A DNA stretch of 64,000 bases, taken from positions 6,453,001 through 6,517,000 of the forward strand of contig JAQISU010000163.1 in assembly GCA_029339505.1 (NCBI GenBank). Direction: 5' to 3'. The notes under the pieces were generated by a model. The model saw only the letters and a program-made list of their open reading frames with translations, was not told the origin of the DNA and did not search any database. This document shows, piece by piece, positions 26,531 through 39,780 of this stretch. The position numbers and the translations under genes were made by a program. How positions within the stretch are numbered: the stretch's first letter is position 1; each line of letters begins with the position of its first letter. This DNA comes from Unio delphinus. Taxonomy: Eukaryota > Mollusca > Bivalvia > Unionida > Unionidae.

Positions 26531-28817
26531 CACAAATTATCTCCACTTGCCAGTACACAAACGTTTATTGAATGTATCGATGGGACTGACGAGCACACAT
26601 ATATCAGAAGAAGCAATGTTTTGTTGAAAACTCCGCCAGTACAGACGGGATTGTCTTGACCAAGAAATTAACAAATTAAATATAACAATAAAATAACTGT
26701 CACATTCATACATGTTATGCATTTATTGCATAGTCACTAAGCTAGCATGATATGAAATATATGTCTGGCTATTGAACCGAGGCAATTATGTTCATTTGAA
26801 CTCGATAAACGTATATGTCGCTTAGAACGTTGTAGTGAATGAAACTAATGTCAACGTCAATGTTGACACTATTATAAATATATTTCATGAAACAGTACAG
26901 ACTGTTATACTATATAACATAGTTACCATTCACTATAAGTATCCTCTGTGAATGCATAATGAAATTAGAAAGCTGCTAAGACAGCGAAGATGAGTGCATG
27001 ATTAAGAGGTACGAACTCATAATCAAACACACTGTTTTTTGTTCGGGCAAAAAGAAGACGTAATTGTTACAGAGATTAGCGTACTAACGAATGAATCAGA
27101 TTTTGATTAGGTTCACCTAAAAACTGGTTGAAACGAAATAGAGTACTTCATGGAACATCATTAAAGATCTGCGAATCTGTAAGTGACATAGTTATCACAA
27201 ATGAAGAAAGGCACTTACTTGTAATATTGTTCGGAACAATCATCTATAAAGGAAACAAAGTGTCCCTCAAATTCCCAAACTAATCTTACGCGAATTATCA
27301 AATTCTCTTCTTGAAAACATTACCGTACCTATGGACCATGTTTATGTTCTTTAAATAAGTCAAAATACGATATAAATTATGACGTCCTATGCAACTACAC
27401 GAAACATTACTTTCAAATCAAGTTTGACAATCTCCTATTTATCCAGTGTGATCATCCGATGAATACTATATATATCCTGATATAAATCTCTATTTTGCAC
27501 GTGTTCGACACGTGGCGTTAAAAGAAACAAGTATTCGACAAAGATTAACATAAATGCTACGAAGTATTGGTGTGTCTGGAAAACACGCATCATAGTTTCA
27601 AAGTTCCTGTATAGTAAACAAACATTCCTTGCTATTTGTTTGTTGCTTTGGTTTTGCTTAGTATGCATGTTATGTATATATTAAAATAGTCAAACATTAA
27701 ACGCATCAACGATACAGTTTACATGAGATGTTTGCTGCTAACTATTATTATTTAGAACTTGTTTCAATGATGTTTAAGAGAATATCAAGTTCGATAGTGC
27801 TCTTTGCTAATAATGCATATAAATTACAATTAATAATCTAGATATAGCTGAACAAATGTCAGTTTCAGATATTGAAAAGAAACATGATTGTTCAAGATGT
27901 TCGCCTGCTACATTAAGTCAGGTGTCTACTGATTCAATGCAAATATCACGAACATGGAACCATAACTTCTATCCTGTATTCAATATGGCTGAACAGATGT
28001 CCAAGAGGATGCTCAGTACAAACAAGTATGCATAGGTATAACCAGTGACGGTTCTTCGCACAAGCACATTAAATCTAGTTCCTGTGCAACCTGGGATAAA
28101 TGAATGTGACAGCGTGAAATTCAAAATGTATCGATTATCTTTGGAAATGATTGTACAAATCTTACATTTTGGCACAATTTATTACACGAAGTAAATTGGA
28201 ACTGTTGTAAAATAAACGCGAAATACGTGCATCTCTGAGGCAACATAAATTTGGAGGCTATTAAATTAATGATAGGTAACACAAAGATACCCTGCAAAAC
28301 TGTACCATGAAACTAAGTTAGAGAGACTAATTCTCGCCATAAAATAGGAATATTGATTCAGCTGTTAATATTTACAACTGATCAAGGCTATTCGAAATTG
28401 TACAGAACATGAAATCTACTTAGCTTGATGAACATTCGTACTTCAGTCTCCAGTGTGTAGAAAAACTTTATTCATTAACTCATGTTGACGACTTCAGTTT
28501 GAATTTGAAACGTCATACATGTAGTTAGAAACATTATTTCACTGCATAAAATCAAAGACTTGACCTAATTCAAGAAACATAACTCCTTGCTGCTAATATT
28601 TTTGATTAAATGTCAGGTGTTATTTATGAGTGTATTACTTAGATTATATGTATATTAAAATTAAGAACTAACAAAATATTTGTATTCCTGCGGTGAAATG
28701 GAGACAACGAAACACTTTGTTCTCGACTTTCCTACAAATACGGATCCAGAATCATATCTTATACAAGCTTCCATTTGTTCTCAGCACTGAAATTTGGAAT
28801 TTGTGGCAAAGCAATGT

Positions 28818-28818
<1 letters not shown>
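26530..28818. other. Non-coding stretch upstream of the CvSI-like gene, unit 2
   Basis: Counterpart of 7894-10190; nothing recognised. Confidence 0.4.

Positions 28819-28869
<51 letters not shown>
28819..28869. repeat. (CT)n(TA)n compound microsatellite, unit 2
   Basis: CT repeats precede the TA tract here, unlike unit 1. Confidence 0.95.
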
Positions 28870-28871
<2 letters not shown>

Positions 28872-29011
28872 GTTTCATTGCGTGCAGACACTGACGTATT
28901 ACATGGTGTCTGGGGCACAGCATTTCACGATTTGGTCGCATCGTGCTCCTGAGGTCAGTGCAATGCTTTATAAGACTCAGTACTTGGGCCATGCATACAT
29001 TTGATATTACC

Positions 29012-32000
29012 ATGAAGACCTGTGTGCTCCTTCTCACTATCACTGTAGCAGTTGGTAAGTCACACGTTGCATTCTTTAGACAAACATCCGTTTAAAAGTA
29101 ATGTGTTAATCATTTTCAGTTAAAGTGAATACAACAACTTTTTAATGGTTTTATACTTGGATATGCTTGGGAAACACAAACAAGGATTGATAGTTTGTAA
29201 GACTTGTTAGTTCGAATTCGTTTAAAATGTAGCTTAGTCAAATGTTTTGTATCAATTTGTGTATGATGTGCTCAGTGGCAAAATACATAATTTAAGCAGT
29301 TGATATGCCAATATAACAAATACACTAGGCAAAACTAAAACAAAAATAAAAATGTAATTTAGATTCGAATCTAAATTATGTAATACAATTTAAAAAGTCA
29401 TCAAAAACGTTTCACTATACAAGATTATCAATTATTCATTCAAATATATTTTACGAGGGGTAGTTTCTCATTATTTGTATGACAATTTCATGGTTTTATG
29501 CTTTGTTTCATTTTTGTTTGACAAAAGGCCGACAAGTTCTAACATCAGCAATGGCAGCTGCTTGTACCATTTCTGTATGTCTTTGGTACGGCTCGGTCAG
29601 GGTTAAAAGTCGCAACCTCCCACATCGGAGGGAAAAGTCCTCATCCCTTAGGCCACTGAAGCTGCTATAGATACCGTAACAAAATGGGCATACTCATCTC
29701 TGGCTTTGAATAAGTCAAAGCTTTCAACATGTTTTTAACTGTTTTCTACATCGTTTGCGATATTATTCGTATATGGTCCATACAAGCTTGGCAAGTGTTC
29801 GGTTATACGTTAATTAGTCGGAAGACTGAACATCTTCTTGGAAGCGTCTTTATGTCATAGTGTTTAAATAGTTCCACGATTGATAAAATACCACGTTTAT
29901 CATTCAAGTTAAATTCAGGGGAACATTTTCAACTTCTGATAAATGATAATACAAATTTAAAGAGCAACTGCTATAAAAGTTTGCTGTATTTAAGCTTATA
30001 AAATATCTTTAACTGTAAGACATTCATTTGGACCAACACAATTTTAAGGCTTTATGGGTTGTTTATTCAACAAAAATATGTATGACAAAAGAATACCTTT
30101 GAGCTGAAAGTTAAAGTCATATTTGCATTAGAAAAGGGTGAATATAACAAAAGGTATGAGAGATAATAGTTTTTAATTGAATTATGGCACTAGGTTTTTT
30201 TTTACTCATAACTCTAGGCTACGTCATAAAAAATGTACAGAACATTTATGCAATATTGCCTTTAAAATGTAGCAAGTCAATATTTTTACATCTTCATAAT
30301 GATATCATGAGGCACGGTTTACCGTTTTCATATATACATTGCGGGCTACATAGTCACACGCATGTACTCAATGTATTTCTCTCCGACCAGGAAAATGCAC
30401 ATAATGAGAAAAATAGAAGTATGTAAGAGAACTAGAACATAATTTCAGTTCACTAATACGTTCAATCTTTTACACATTTTCTAGTAAATTCTACACATTA
30501 TTTTAAAGTTAGGTTATGCATAGCACTTCAGACACTGTCTCTACACTATATAGTCATGGAGTTTCATTATATTCTTCATAATACGTAGACCTTTGTTCGC
30601 ATCTAATTTCGAATGTTCGGAATGAGTACATCTAGTTTTGTAACGAAACGTAGTTCAGCCTACAGAAGACAGTTGCAGTTTTAGTTTTCTGTAGAGCCAT
30701 TGTCTAAAGTGACGACTTTCAGATGACATGTAAATTGTGGATTTAATTGGTTTTCAATTCATGCACTTTTGATATTGCACGTACAGCAGTATTAGGGTAC
30801 ATCACGCATATCGCATTATGACGTCATAGTACTACAAACAGCGTTATAGCGAGGTTACATCGTATCAATTAATTCTGGCTGATCCTTTAGCAGCTTTCGC
30901 GCATATTTTGAGGGATACCAGAACCTTACAATTTGTTCAGAAACTAGTATTGTTTGTATTATCATACATAATTACGGAATGACTATGCAGATAATACACA
31001 GGTAGTAATGTGTATACATTCTATTGCAGTTTACGTAGAGGGGGAAACATGTCCCTCTGGATACGCCACCGACTGTAGGTTGACATTATGCACGGGAAAT
31101 GAATGGGTGCTTAATTGCGTGGACAACGTCTGCACGTGTACTCATACTGAAGGCGGCTCACACGGTAGGGATTATTGCCACATATGACTTGTTATTTTGC
31201 AAGTCGTGTTCAAACGCACAAGTATCACATGAAATATATATTTCAGTTATATAGCTTTTCAACGAAACTCGCCAAGTAACATGTTTTTAAGATTTGATTG
31301 GATACATATACAGAACATGAGGAAAATGAACTGAAAACTTTATTTATAAATAAGGATTTAATGGCAGGTATAATTAGCAAATTTATCGAAGAGTCAATAT
31401 TAGTTCACCTTGTACAATCTGACAGATTTCGATTTGACATTAGTGTGACAAGAACTGTGTCGTGTGTGTCTGTGTGTGAATTTGGATTTTTAACCTAGCT
31501 TTAATAATGTTTCTGTCATATCGCTACGACATCTGCGTAGTAGCAGTATATACTGATGTCTAGCAGTGAGTTATTATGCCACAGACATCAAGTCCCACTC
31601 AGTCACATTAGCATGACATCAGGCCGACCAGACCTAATACTAACCTGATAGTGTTGTGCCCTGCTAGTACTATATTTATAAGTATTTGATTTGACTCCAT
31701 CGGGGATAGAACCCGACACTTCCTATATCCATGTCCTATGGCGGACGCTTGAACCACTTTGGCTACTGGAGCGGTATGTATGTGTACAGGTACGGACGGA
31801 CGATCAAACGGACAGACAGATTGATGGGTGGATGGAAGGTAGATCAAAGTGTTGAACAACAAACGTACTTATATTGTTAATGAGGCAAAAGATAAAACGC
31901 TGTGTTATTGCATTTATTGTAATGCGTAATTTATCAAGCCCCAACAAATTCTGTTTAGTTCGAAAGCTCATCGACAGCTCAAAGCATGAGGCGACCTAAT

Positions 32001-32072
32001 TCCTTTTTGATAAGTGTTTAGCTGTCAATGAGATGTTCGTAGTTTTAGTCTTTGAATCGGGAAATAGTCTGT

Positions 32073-32156
<84 letters not shown>

Positions 32157-32420
32157 CATGCAATAATTTATGCACAAAAGATTTCGGAATTTTAGTAAAG
32201 TCGTTGCAAATAATTTTCTTGGAGATTTGAGGAAAAAAAACGTATGTAAATCAGAGAAAAAGATACATTATTTATTATTTACTCATTTATTTATTTACTG
32301 TCATTTTATATTTAAATAGCTTGCAGCAACAATGGTGACTGCGGGCATGGACGAAACTGCCCAGATGGCCAGCACTGGCGTTGTTTACAAGGAAATTGCC
32401 ACTGCACACATCAAAATTAA
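29012..32420 (+). CDS. CvSI-like secreted 12-cysteine serine protease inhibitor (three exons), open copy
   Basis: Exons 29012-29054, 31030-31164 and 32320-32420 join to 92 codons plus TAA. The donors are g|gtaagt and g|gtaggg; the acceptors follow 'ctattgcag' and 'tttaaatag'. Exon 1 is a hydrophobic signal peptide (MKTCVLLLTITVAV). The mature part has two six-cysteine modules, C-x7-C-x4-C-x8-C-x4-C-x-C ending CTCTH, and C-x5-C-x5-C-x7-C-x4-C-x-C ending CHCTH, one module per exon. Twelve cysteines in two such modules match the bivalve CvSI-1/CvSI-2 subtilisin inhibitors (MEROPS I84), known from oyster plasma and gland and thought to act in defence or digestion. That match is by pattern and not by search. 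If right, the protein is secreted and disulphide-rich. The unit 1 copy is broken at the first cysteine of module 2. Confidence 0.68.
29522..29667 (-). mobile_element. Truncated tRNA-derived SINE in intron 1, unit 2
   Basis: Copy of 10905-11050. Confidence 0.6.
29668..31029. other. Intron 1 remainder, unit 2
   Basis: Intron of the CvSI-like gene; nothing else seen. Confidence 0.55.
31505..31780 (-). mobile_element. tRNA-derived SINE in intron 2, unit 2
   Basis: Copy of 12890-13165. Confidence 0.65.
32077..32154. repeat. (AG)n microsatellite in intron 2, unit 2
   Basis: Uninterrupted AG run of about 78 nt. Confidence 0.95.
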
Positions 32421-32467
32421 ACCTCGTACGTGCCTTATCAGTAGCGTTATTTTAACCGATGCGGAAT

Positions 32468-32469
32468 AT

Positions 32470-32529
<60 letters not shown>
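32468..32529. repeat. (TA)n microsatellite, unit 2
   Basis: TA tract of about 62 nt just downstream of the CvSI-like stop codon. Confidence 0.95.
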
Positions 32530-34940
32530 CCAATCTGAAATCCATCAGTCTAACTGATGACAAGCAGATTGCAAACCTTGATACTGCCATCACACGGGAA
32601 AGAGGGTCTGGATTAACAGTAAAGTAATTATGCCAGGTCGTTCCAAACTGTTATATATTACTAACATATCTAATAGTCGATTTGCTTGTGATGCTCTTTA
32701 GTGTTTATAGCTACTTATCACCTGCTTTTTAATTTGTTTTTTGTTCAGGATTTGTTTTCTTCTTCAGCTTTCTGTTTTTTGTCCTTAGGTGGAGTGGAGG
32801 GGGGGGGGGTCCCTCTTGTTGAATTAGAGACTGATAGTTAAAATTTAGGGAAATTGATATGGACTGATACAAGTGGAAAACTGTCAGCCTAGAAGTGCCT
32901 AAGGAAGATTCGGCGACATGATACGGCATCACATGAAATGAAGTGATGTGTATAACCTATTTGTGCATCCTGATGGTAAACTGTTGTATAACGGAGTATG
33001 TACTACATCACAACACAACATTATGCTGAATATAAGACGAGAGTAAGATGAAAAAGATTGTACAAATCTGCAAACCATAACGTCCCGTTTCAAAAGAAAT
33101 GTTACTGTAGAGGTGTGAAACTAAAGCCTATATTTATATACGTTATTAAGGTCTTTTGAACTTATCGTTAATGCGGACACTAAGTATAACAGTATTCCAG
33201 GAGTTAAAAACTGGATCTTGAGCCAGTCAGTTGGCTCTACTGATGTTAGATGTAATGCGATCGATACTAGATACTATATTTGTTCTGTAATCCGCAGCGA
33301 TTAATAACAATAAGAAGACTTACAGACGCGTTTATCATGCAGTCCCCAATTGATTGCTTTTTTAAAAAAAGCAAAATTGCATAGTTAAGTAAATAGTTTG
33401 GTAGATTACAGGAATCTTGTTATATTGGTAAACCTGAATAATGTAATTGCGCGGCTACAAGTTCAGTAACTGGTCCCTGGCCTTCCTTAGAAAAGGAATA
33501 TTGTGTTGGTAATATCAGACTAACGCAGGTCGATTATTAGCTGTGGACAGATAATGATTAATATGGGTTAAGATTGTTTTTACAGTCAAAATTTTAAATC
33601 ATTTCGGCCTGCCAAAAGTTTTCATACCATACGCATTATTATAGCATTAATATAGCAATGAATTAGATTTTTTTTAAAATACCGGTTGACATGGGCAACC
33701 ATTTGTCACCAATGAGACAGTACCTTTCAGTCGAAATTTGGTTCGGTTTGAGAGACATTATGGAATCTCAGTTCGTATGAGATAAAATTTTCTTAAAGCA
33801 ATCCTAGTTTGAATCTAGAAAAGCTCGTGGTATTTCAGTTTGATTATTAAACAGAACACATTCTCGATTGAAAGTGACTAATATCACGGAAGGCCGAATT
33901 TAGATATAGCTATATGAGGCAAGAATGATACTGTTCTGTGGCTGATTTATAGTTTTGTTCTTCCAAACTATCATAGATCGCACGCCGTATTAGACCACTT
34001 GATAAAAGTACATACGCGTACACACACTTATATAAATCTATCTACCGACTTACTCCTTCATCTATATAGATATCGCTATATCTCTATAAAAGTAAAACTT
34101 ATTTTCTATTTTCAGGTTTCAGAGATGTAACCGTCGAAAAAAGTGCAAACTTATTTTGTTTTATAACATCGTGGTTTGTTGTTCACATTAAAGATTTCCT
34201 GTAATGGATTCATTTGTTAGAATTGTCATACATGGCATATCTTATTATAAACCATCGATTTTTTTTGTCGCTGGCATCACTGTTATCAACCGGTTAAATA
34301 TAATGTATTTCTTTTTTAATATTTTACATCTTCAGAACGGACCAACTTGGCTATTATTTTTCATCCATCTTCTTTATCAATTAGCTAATAAAAAATAATA
34401 TGTATATACACAAACACACACTCAAACACACACAAACACGCATATATATAATTACAGTTTTGATTATTACGTCATCAGCATATAAGAGGCCAACGATGTC
34501 TAGCTGCCAACTATTTTATGAACCTGGTAAATATAAAGTTTTCCCAATATTTTACATCTTTAGAATTTACCAGCTTGGCTATTATTTTTCATCTCTCTTT
34601 ATCAATTGACTAATAAAAAAGCAGATGTATATACACAAACACACGCATACATACACACACGCACACACAAACACGCATATACATGTAATTACAGTTTTGA
34701 TTATTACGTCATCAGCATTATTAAATTAATAAGCTGTCTAGATATCACCATGCGAAACGTTGGGTCAAACATAGAATAATATAGCCTTTACTTGGAATTT
34801 TTTAGTTCCCTAAAATTTCACAGTTCGTCATTTATCCTACGCGACGTAACAACTCGATTTCATAGCGACGTTGCTGCTTACAACTCAGCGCTATATCTGA
34901 GATTGTTGTTTCCAAATAACTGAAGGAGAGGGCCTTTGCA
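32530..34940. other. Non-coding stretch of unit 2
   Basis: Counterpart of 13920-16340, with the same poly-G run and internal duplication. Confidence 0.5.
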
Positions 34941-34941
34941 G

Positions 34942-34943
<2 letters not shown>

Positions 34944-34981
<38 letters not shown>
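34944..34981. repeat. (TG)n microsatellite, unit 2
   Basis: TG run of about 36 nt. Confidence 0.95.
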
Positions 34982-34982
<1 letters not shown>

Positions 34983-35104
34983 CATGGCCTTTGTTTACCA
35001 GTGTTATATTTTTTGTTTTCTTACTAGCACTAACCTAATAACCTGCCAAACAATCCCCATGCATATCGGGTGGTCATACAACGAACATAGACATTACTAG
35101 GAAT

Positions 35105-35365
35105 GTCGGGGCCCCTAGTGGCTGAGTGGTCTAAAGCGTTGTCCGTTACGAATCACTGCCATGTCAGCTCTGTCTGCGTGGGTTCGAGTCTGATATACGG
35201 CCAATGTGGGTATGTGAAAACGCTTGCCAGTAGCTTTTCGTGGGTAGGTGGTTCTTACCAGGGTTTTCCGGTTTCTTCCTCTATCAATAATACTAGCCAT
35301 CATGTATAGCTTATATTGTACTGAAAAATGGCTTTAAACCATCAAAAAAAAAAAACAACAAAGAA
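35105..35365 (+). mobile_element. tRNA-Leu-like SINE, unit 2
   Basis: Copy of 16503-16762, with the same target duplication (35096-35104 and 35366-35374) and a slightly longer A tail. Confidence 0.85.
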
Positions 35366-35374
35366 ACTAGAAAT

Positions 35375-36424
35375 TTCTAAGATTTTCATGGATTTGTACG
35401 GATTAGTGTATTTATCCTACTCGACCTAACTACTCAGTAGAAAATATCACAGCTGCTTACAGTTTTGGGGCAAATCTGGGTCACGCAGCCCCAGTTAATA
35501 AGACGTGTATAACCTATGGTAATATAACAAGCCATGGTTTGATGTCTAAAATATTTTCCGAATTCTAGAGTTAATATCTTATGAAAGGTTACTATGAGCA
35601 GAGAGCAGACCCGGCATTTTGAATTCGCACAGGTGTTAATAGCGAGACTACCCAACTAAGTTAGGTCTGATTATCGCTGAGATCAGTTAAACCCATCAGT
35701 GGAAACGTGGCGTGTTATAAATACGTCCCTACGTGGACACACAGTGATTAAGACATGGTCCGTAAGGTATGATTTGACTTGAGATTGAAGGTGAGTTAAC
35801 AATTATGATCCTAGTTATAATTTCTAAATGGCAAGCGAAACTTAAACTACACTTAGACTGATTGCTCAGCAATAAACAATTACTTTGAGGAAGTAATTTG
35901 GCGGTAAAGGGTACAGGTAATACAAAGCTTGGCAAAGATCAGTATACTATTTGCTAGAACGTTGCAGAAGATTACGGCGTTGTAGTTGTAATTAGCTGTA
36001 ATATGTATACGTATAATTACATTCGTAGTATTTTATTGACATGCGTATTTGAGACTTGCTTGAGTAGGTAGATAATTATGCTGTGTGTTAGCTTGTAGTC
36101 AGAAGTAATTTTATAACTCACTATGAAGTTACTCTGTATGAAGCTAGTGCATTTATTCATATGGTCAGTGAGAATTTATACATGATTGAATTGTGAATTT
36201 TGAAAATGGTTGATGTTGGAACAATATAGTAATATATGTATAAATATATCAGATGATGGATAATAAAATATGTGTACACTTTGTATGAGTTGTCATATAA
36301 AGAAATGTGTCATTTTGTTGTTATTTTGAGCAGTATAGTGGTATTAGGAATATCTACAAGGGAAATGTATTGATGCATGTAAGATCATTAATTATTAAGT
36401 TGCTTTTATTTCAACTTTGGCTTA
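35375..36424. other. Non-coding stretch of unit 2
   Basis: Counterpart of 16772-17821; no gene. Confidence 0.45.
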
Positions 36425-36432
36425 CCATAAAG

Positions 36433-36903
36433 TAGGGCATAACCGATTAGCATTTTTCTACCGATTTCCGATTCCGGATTTTGGGCATGAAATTTTTCCG
36501 ATTCCGGATACGATTAAATTAATCGGAAATGCTAAATCCGTATTTTTTTTCTCAAAAATTTCATCTTCCGTTTCCGGGTTTCTGGTATCTGGTTCTGCCG
36601 TGTCTAGCATGGTACTTAGTACTTTACCATATCCGGCTTCATTTCCGGTTTTTACCCGCCAGTTTAAATAGATTGTCTCACAGCGTGGTTGTGTTGACCA
36701 TACTGGACATTTCTGACTTCTTATTTAACTTTATTAACGCACTATCGAATGACACGCAGTGTTAGACACGGTGCTATAGAAATTCAACTTTATTATTTTT
36801 ATTATCCGAATCGGTCGTTCCTGCCTTGTCCGACTCCGATTAATCGGAAGTTCATACTATCCGGTGGAATTCGATTTCCGGATCAAAAGTCGGTTATGCC
36901 CTA
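36433..36903. mobile_element. hAT-type MITE, 471 bp, unit 2
   Basis: Copy of 17830-18301 with the same 14-bp TIRs and CCATAAAG duplication (36425-36432 and 36904-36911). Confidence 0.85.
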
Positions 36904-36911
36904 CCATAAAG

Positions 36912-38083
36912 GGACATATGAGTATTCAGATGTCAATGAATGCATGACATAAGAAATGTAATAGCCGTTATCTGATGATAAGTTGGGTGTAGTGTTAGAT
37001 TAGAGTAGCAAGGAAAATATTGTACCCTTCTTGTGTTTTACAGGATTTTTTTGTTTTTGGGGGGGGGATAGAACGTCTGGTTCAGTTGAGTCTCGAGGCT
37101 CAAGGAGGAGAGACGGAAGTAAAGGCTATCATGATCATTCTGAGTCGCCAAGTCTGGTAGGTGGTCAGATATGAGGTGGAACAGGAAATGAACACGAGGA
37201 GGAATATAGTAGGATTATAGAGAAGTCAAGAAGGAGAAGAAATTTGGAGAACTTTGAAAGGAAGTGGAGAAGTAATTGGAGTAATAAGAGTGAAGAACAC
37301 ACACATATAAGTATAATACAAGGACAAGTAGAAAGCGATCTAACACTACTAATCAAGTGATGCAGAAAGCCATCACAAGGTCGATCGGAAGGAGAGTATT
37401 TGGGAAATTAAAATACTTGACTATTGATTGTCCTTAAATTGTTATGAAATTCACCTTTTTATATTTCCAAACGTTCAACCGTTTGAATTGCTGATGGGGA
37501 CTCTGATCTTTACATCTATCTTTCACTAATTTAACTTCTAACCAAATATCGAGCCCGGGTGGGACATCAGTAATAATTTAAATAAACGTTTGTTAGCACC
37601 CCACCTAGACCACTTACCAAAGTACAATCTGTCATTGCTGTCCCACTGTATCAAACGAAGAGCTAACATATATCCTGGTCTACGCCATTTGCACCTTATG
37701 CACGGCTAAAAATGAGATATAGAATGTTTTATGGCGATATTCTAACACTGTTCGCAACACAAGTTGTAGCTTCTCAAGAAAAGATAAATATCTTAGGCAA
37801 ACAATGGAACTATTTGGTTGATCTTTAGAGTTCAGGTTTGTGCTTATTCTTCTAAACAACAATTGGTAGGTCGTTTTATAACGTACTTATACTAATATCG
37901 CCATTATATTGTTTTTCTCTCTGCCATTGACTTCATATTGTTCACTTACCTTGAATAATATTTAGCATTCTGGTCACATCCAATCACATTATACTGACAC
38001 CAGGATGAATAATACAAACAAAAACCTCTGAATGATGAGGCACATTCCAGGAAACTATTAGAAACATTTTTAAAAGTCTTCGA
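36912..38083. other. End of unit 2 and start of unit 3, non-coding
   Basis: Poly-G run near 37061-37068, purine-rich joint, then the AT-rich start of unit 3. No gene. Confidence 0.5.
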
Positions 38084-38104
38084 TGTGTGTGTGTGTGTGT
38101 GTGT
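38084..38104. repeat. (TG)n microsatellite, unit 3
   Basis: 21-nt TG run, shortest of the three copies. Confidence 0.9.
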
Positions 38105-38390
38105 TTTAAGTCACATCGCTACGATCTATGCAGTGAAGCAATGTATAGTAATTTTTGGCACAGGGGCATCACGCCGCAGACATATAGCATGAGGGCGTGC
38201 CCAGTCAGTTTATCCTGACACGAAGCCAACAAGTCCTAACTCTTACCTCTTAATATTGAACGCCACGCGAGGCAGCTGTTAGTACCATTTTTGTAAGTCT
38301 TTGGTATGACTCGGCCGGGAATCGAACCCACAACCTCCCGCTTCAGCTTTGGTTACTCCAACTACTAGGCCACCGGAGTGGTATTGTCGT
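38105..38390 (-). mobile_element. tRNA-derived SINE, unit 3
   Basis: Third copy of the SINE at 884-1165. Confidence 0.75.
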
Positions 38391-39544
38391 GGGACAGCAA
38401 GAAAAATCCAATACGATATAGTATTTCGGATTTTGCTTCGCATTTTCGTATTTGTCTTCTTCCTGTCATCATTTCGCTGCAGTCCCTTCACAATAAGTAA
38501 CGGTTTTTATGATTCTGAATCTGGTAACATTCCATTTTGATTTAGATTCTCATTATGTTTCAGTAGATGTTAATATCTTATATATCTCTTTTTTTTTGGT
38601 TCCTATGATATACGTTAAATACATGTGTACACAGTAAAATGATGACATAATAATCACTGCTATACATTGTAAGTGCCTGAATGTAATAGAGTGGACATAA
38701 AACAGTTAAATCCTGTAGTTGACACGCGTTCCTCGTGTTCTGGCGAACAAACGACATTGTCTTATATCGCCATATACAGGGGAGTGTGCTGTCTTTGACA
38801 CAGAAGCGTTATTTAACACATACGGCGTTATTTGACACAGTTAACATGAACATTCTCAATACTAAAATGTGCTGGAAACACGACAATTGTATAAATTACC
38901 ACTTATATGCATGTCGTATGTAGTACAGGTACTATTTGTAGCAAACGTGTGAGGTGCCTAAGTATGGTATATTTTGGTAAATTGTATTACACGCCCTATG
39001 TTCACCAGTCATGCATCTATTACATACGTGTAAGTCTAATGACATAATTTACTAATATTGTTATTGTCGGAACCTAGACTAGTACACACGTTTGCTGCTA
39101 TCTCATGTCAAATTGCAGTCGTTTTTCTATAATTAATTAATCTTTTAATTATAGATTGTGGTGTATCAGGTAGAGTACAAGATCATAAAAGGCTCATATT
39201 TTATAAGGCTTTAGCCATCATTCGTATGAATTTATCTATTTTGATGACCGGTGGATTTCTACTTCAAGAACGTCTAAGCGAATTAGAGCCTTGCAATAAT
39301 TAAAACTTAAATTATCCACTAATTTTAATTCTACTATGTGACAAGATTCTTAACTGTATATTAAAGCCCATATACATTTTGTAAACATATAAATATACAA
39401 AGATGTGAACTACCGTATGCAAATCATGAAATACACATGAACGCTTCAAGGTTGGGCTTAGTTTTATTTGATTAAGATTAGGATTCTTAACAAAGACTTT
39501 AAACTTATCAGTCATATAACTATAATTGTTTCAATCATGCAGGG

Positions 39545-39780
39545 TATTTTGATTTCTAGCACTGAGGCACCATGCCTTAGAAAATAAGCTTGATGTCCCA
39601 CCTAGTCACATGTACCTTACACCAGGTCGAACAGTCCTAAAACTTACCTCGTAATACTGATCGCCTAGCGGGGCAGCTAATAGTACCATTTTTGTAAGTC
39701 TTTGGTATGACTCGGCAGGGATATAACCCACGACCTCCCGCTCCCGCGGCGAACGCTCTAACCATTAGGCCACAGGTGCG
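39545..39780 (-). mobile_element. tRNA-derived SINE, diverged
   Basis: Reverse copy with box B near 39718-39735 ('gggatataacccacgacc' on the plus strand) and box A near 39755-39775 ('aaccattaggccac'). Confidence 0.65.

Larger units (their letters stand above)
18631..37231. repeat. Tandem segmental unit 2 (~18.6 kb)
   Basis: This is a near-identical head-to-tail copy of unit 1. Single-base changes occur throughout; the one that matters for coding restores a cysteine codon in the third exon of the CvSI-like gene (32322-32324). Microsatellites differ in length from unit 1, for example (TG)n is 49 nt here against 31 nt in unit 1 and 21 nt in unit 3. Confidence 0.93.
37232..38930. repeat. Tandem segmental unit 3, 5' part only
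   Basis: This stretch matches positions 1-1700 of unit 1 and 18631-20350 of unit 2 at near identity. Similarity falls sharply at about 38925-38950. Beyond that point the sequence still aligns to the unit, but only as an old paralog with substitutions and indels. Confidence 0.88.
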
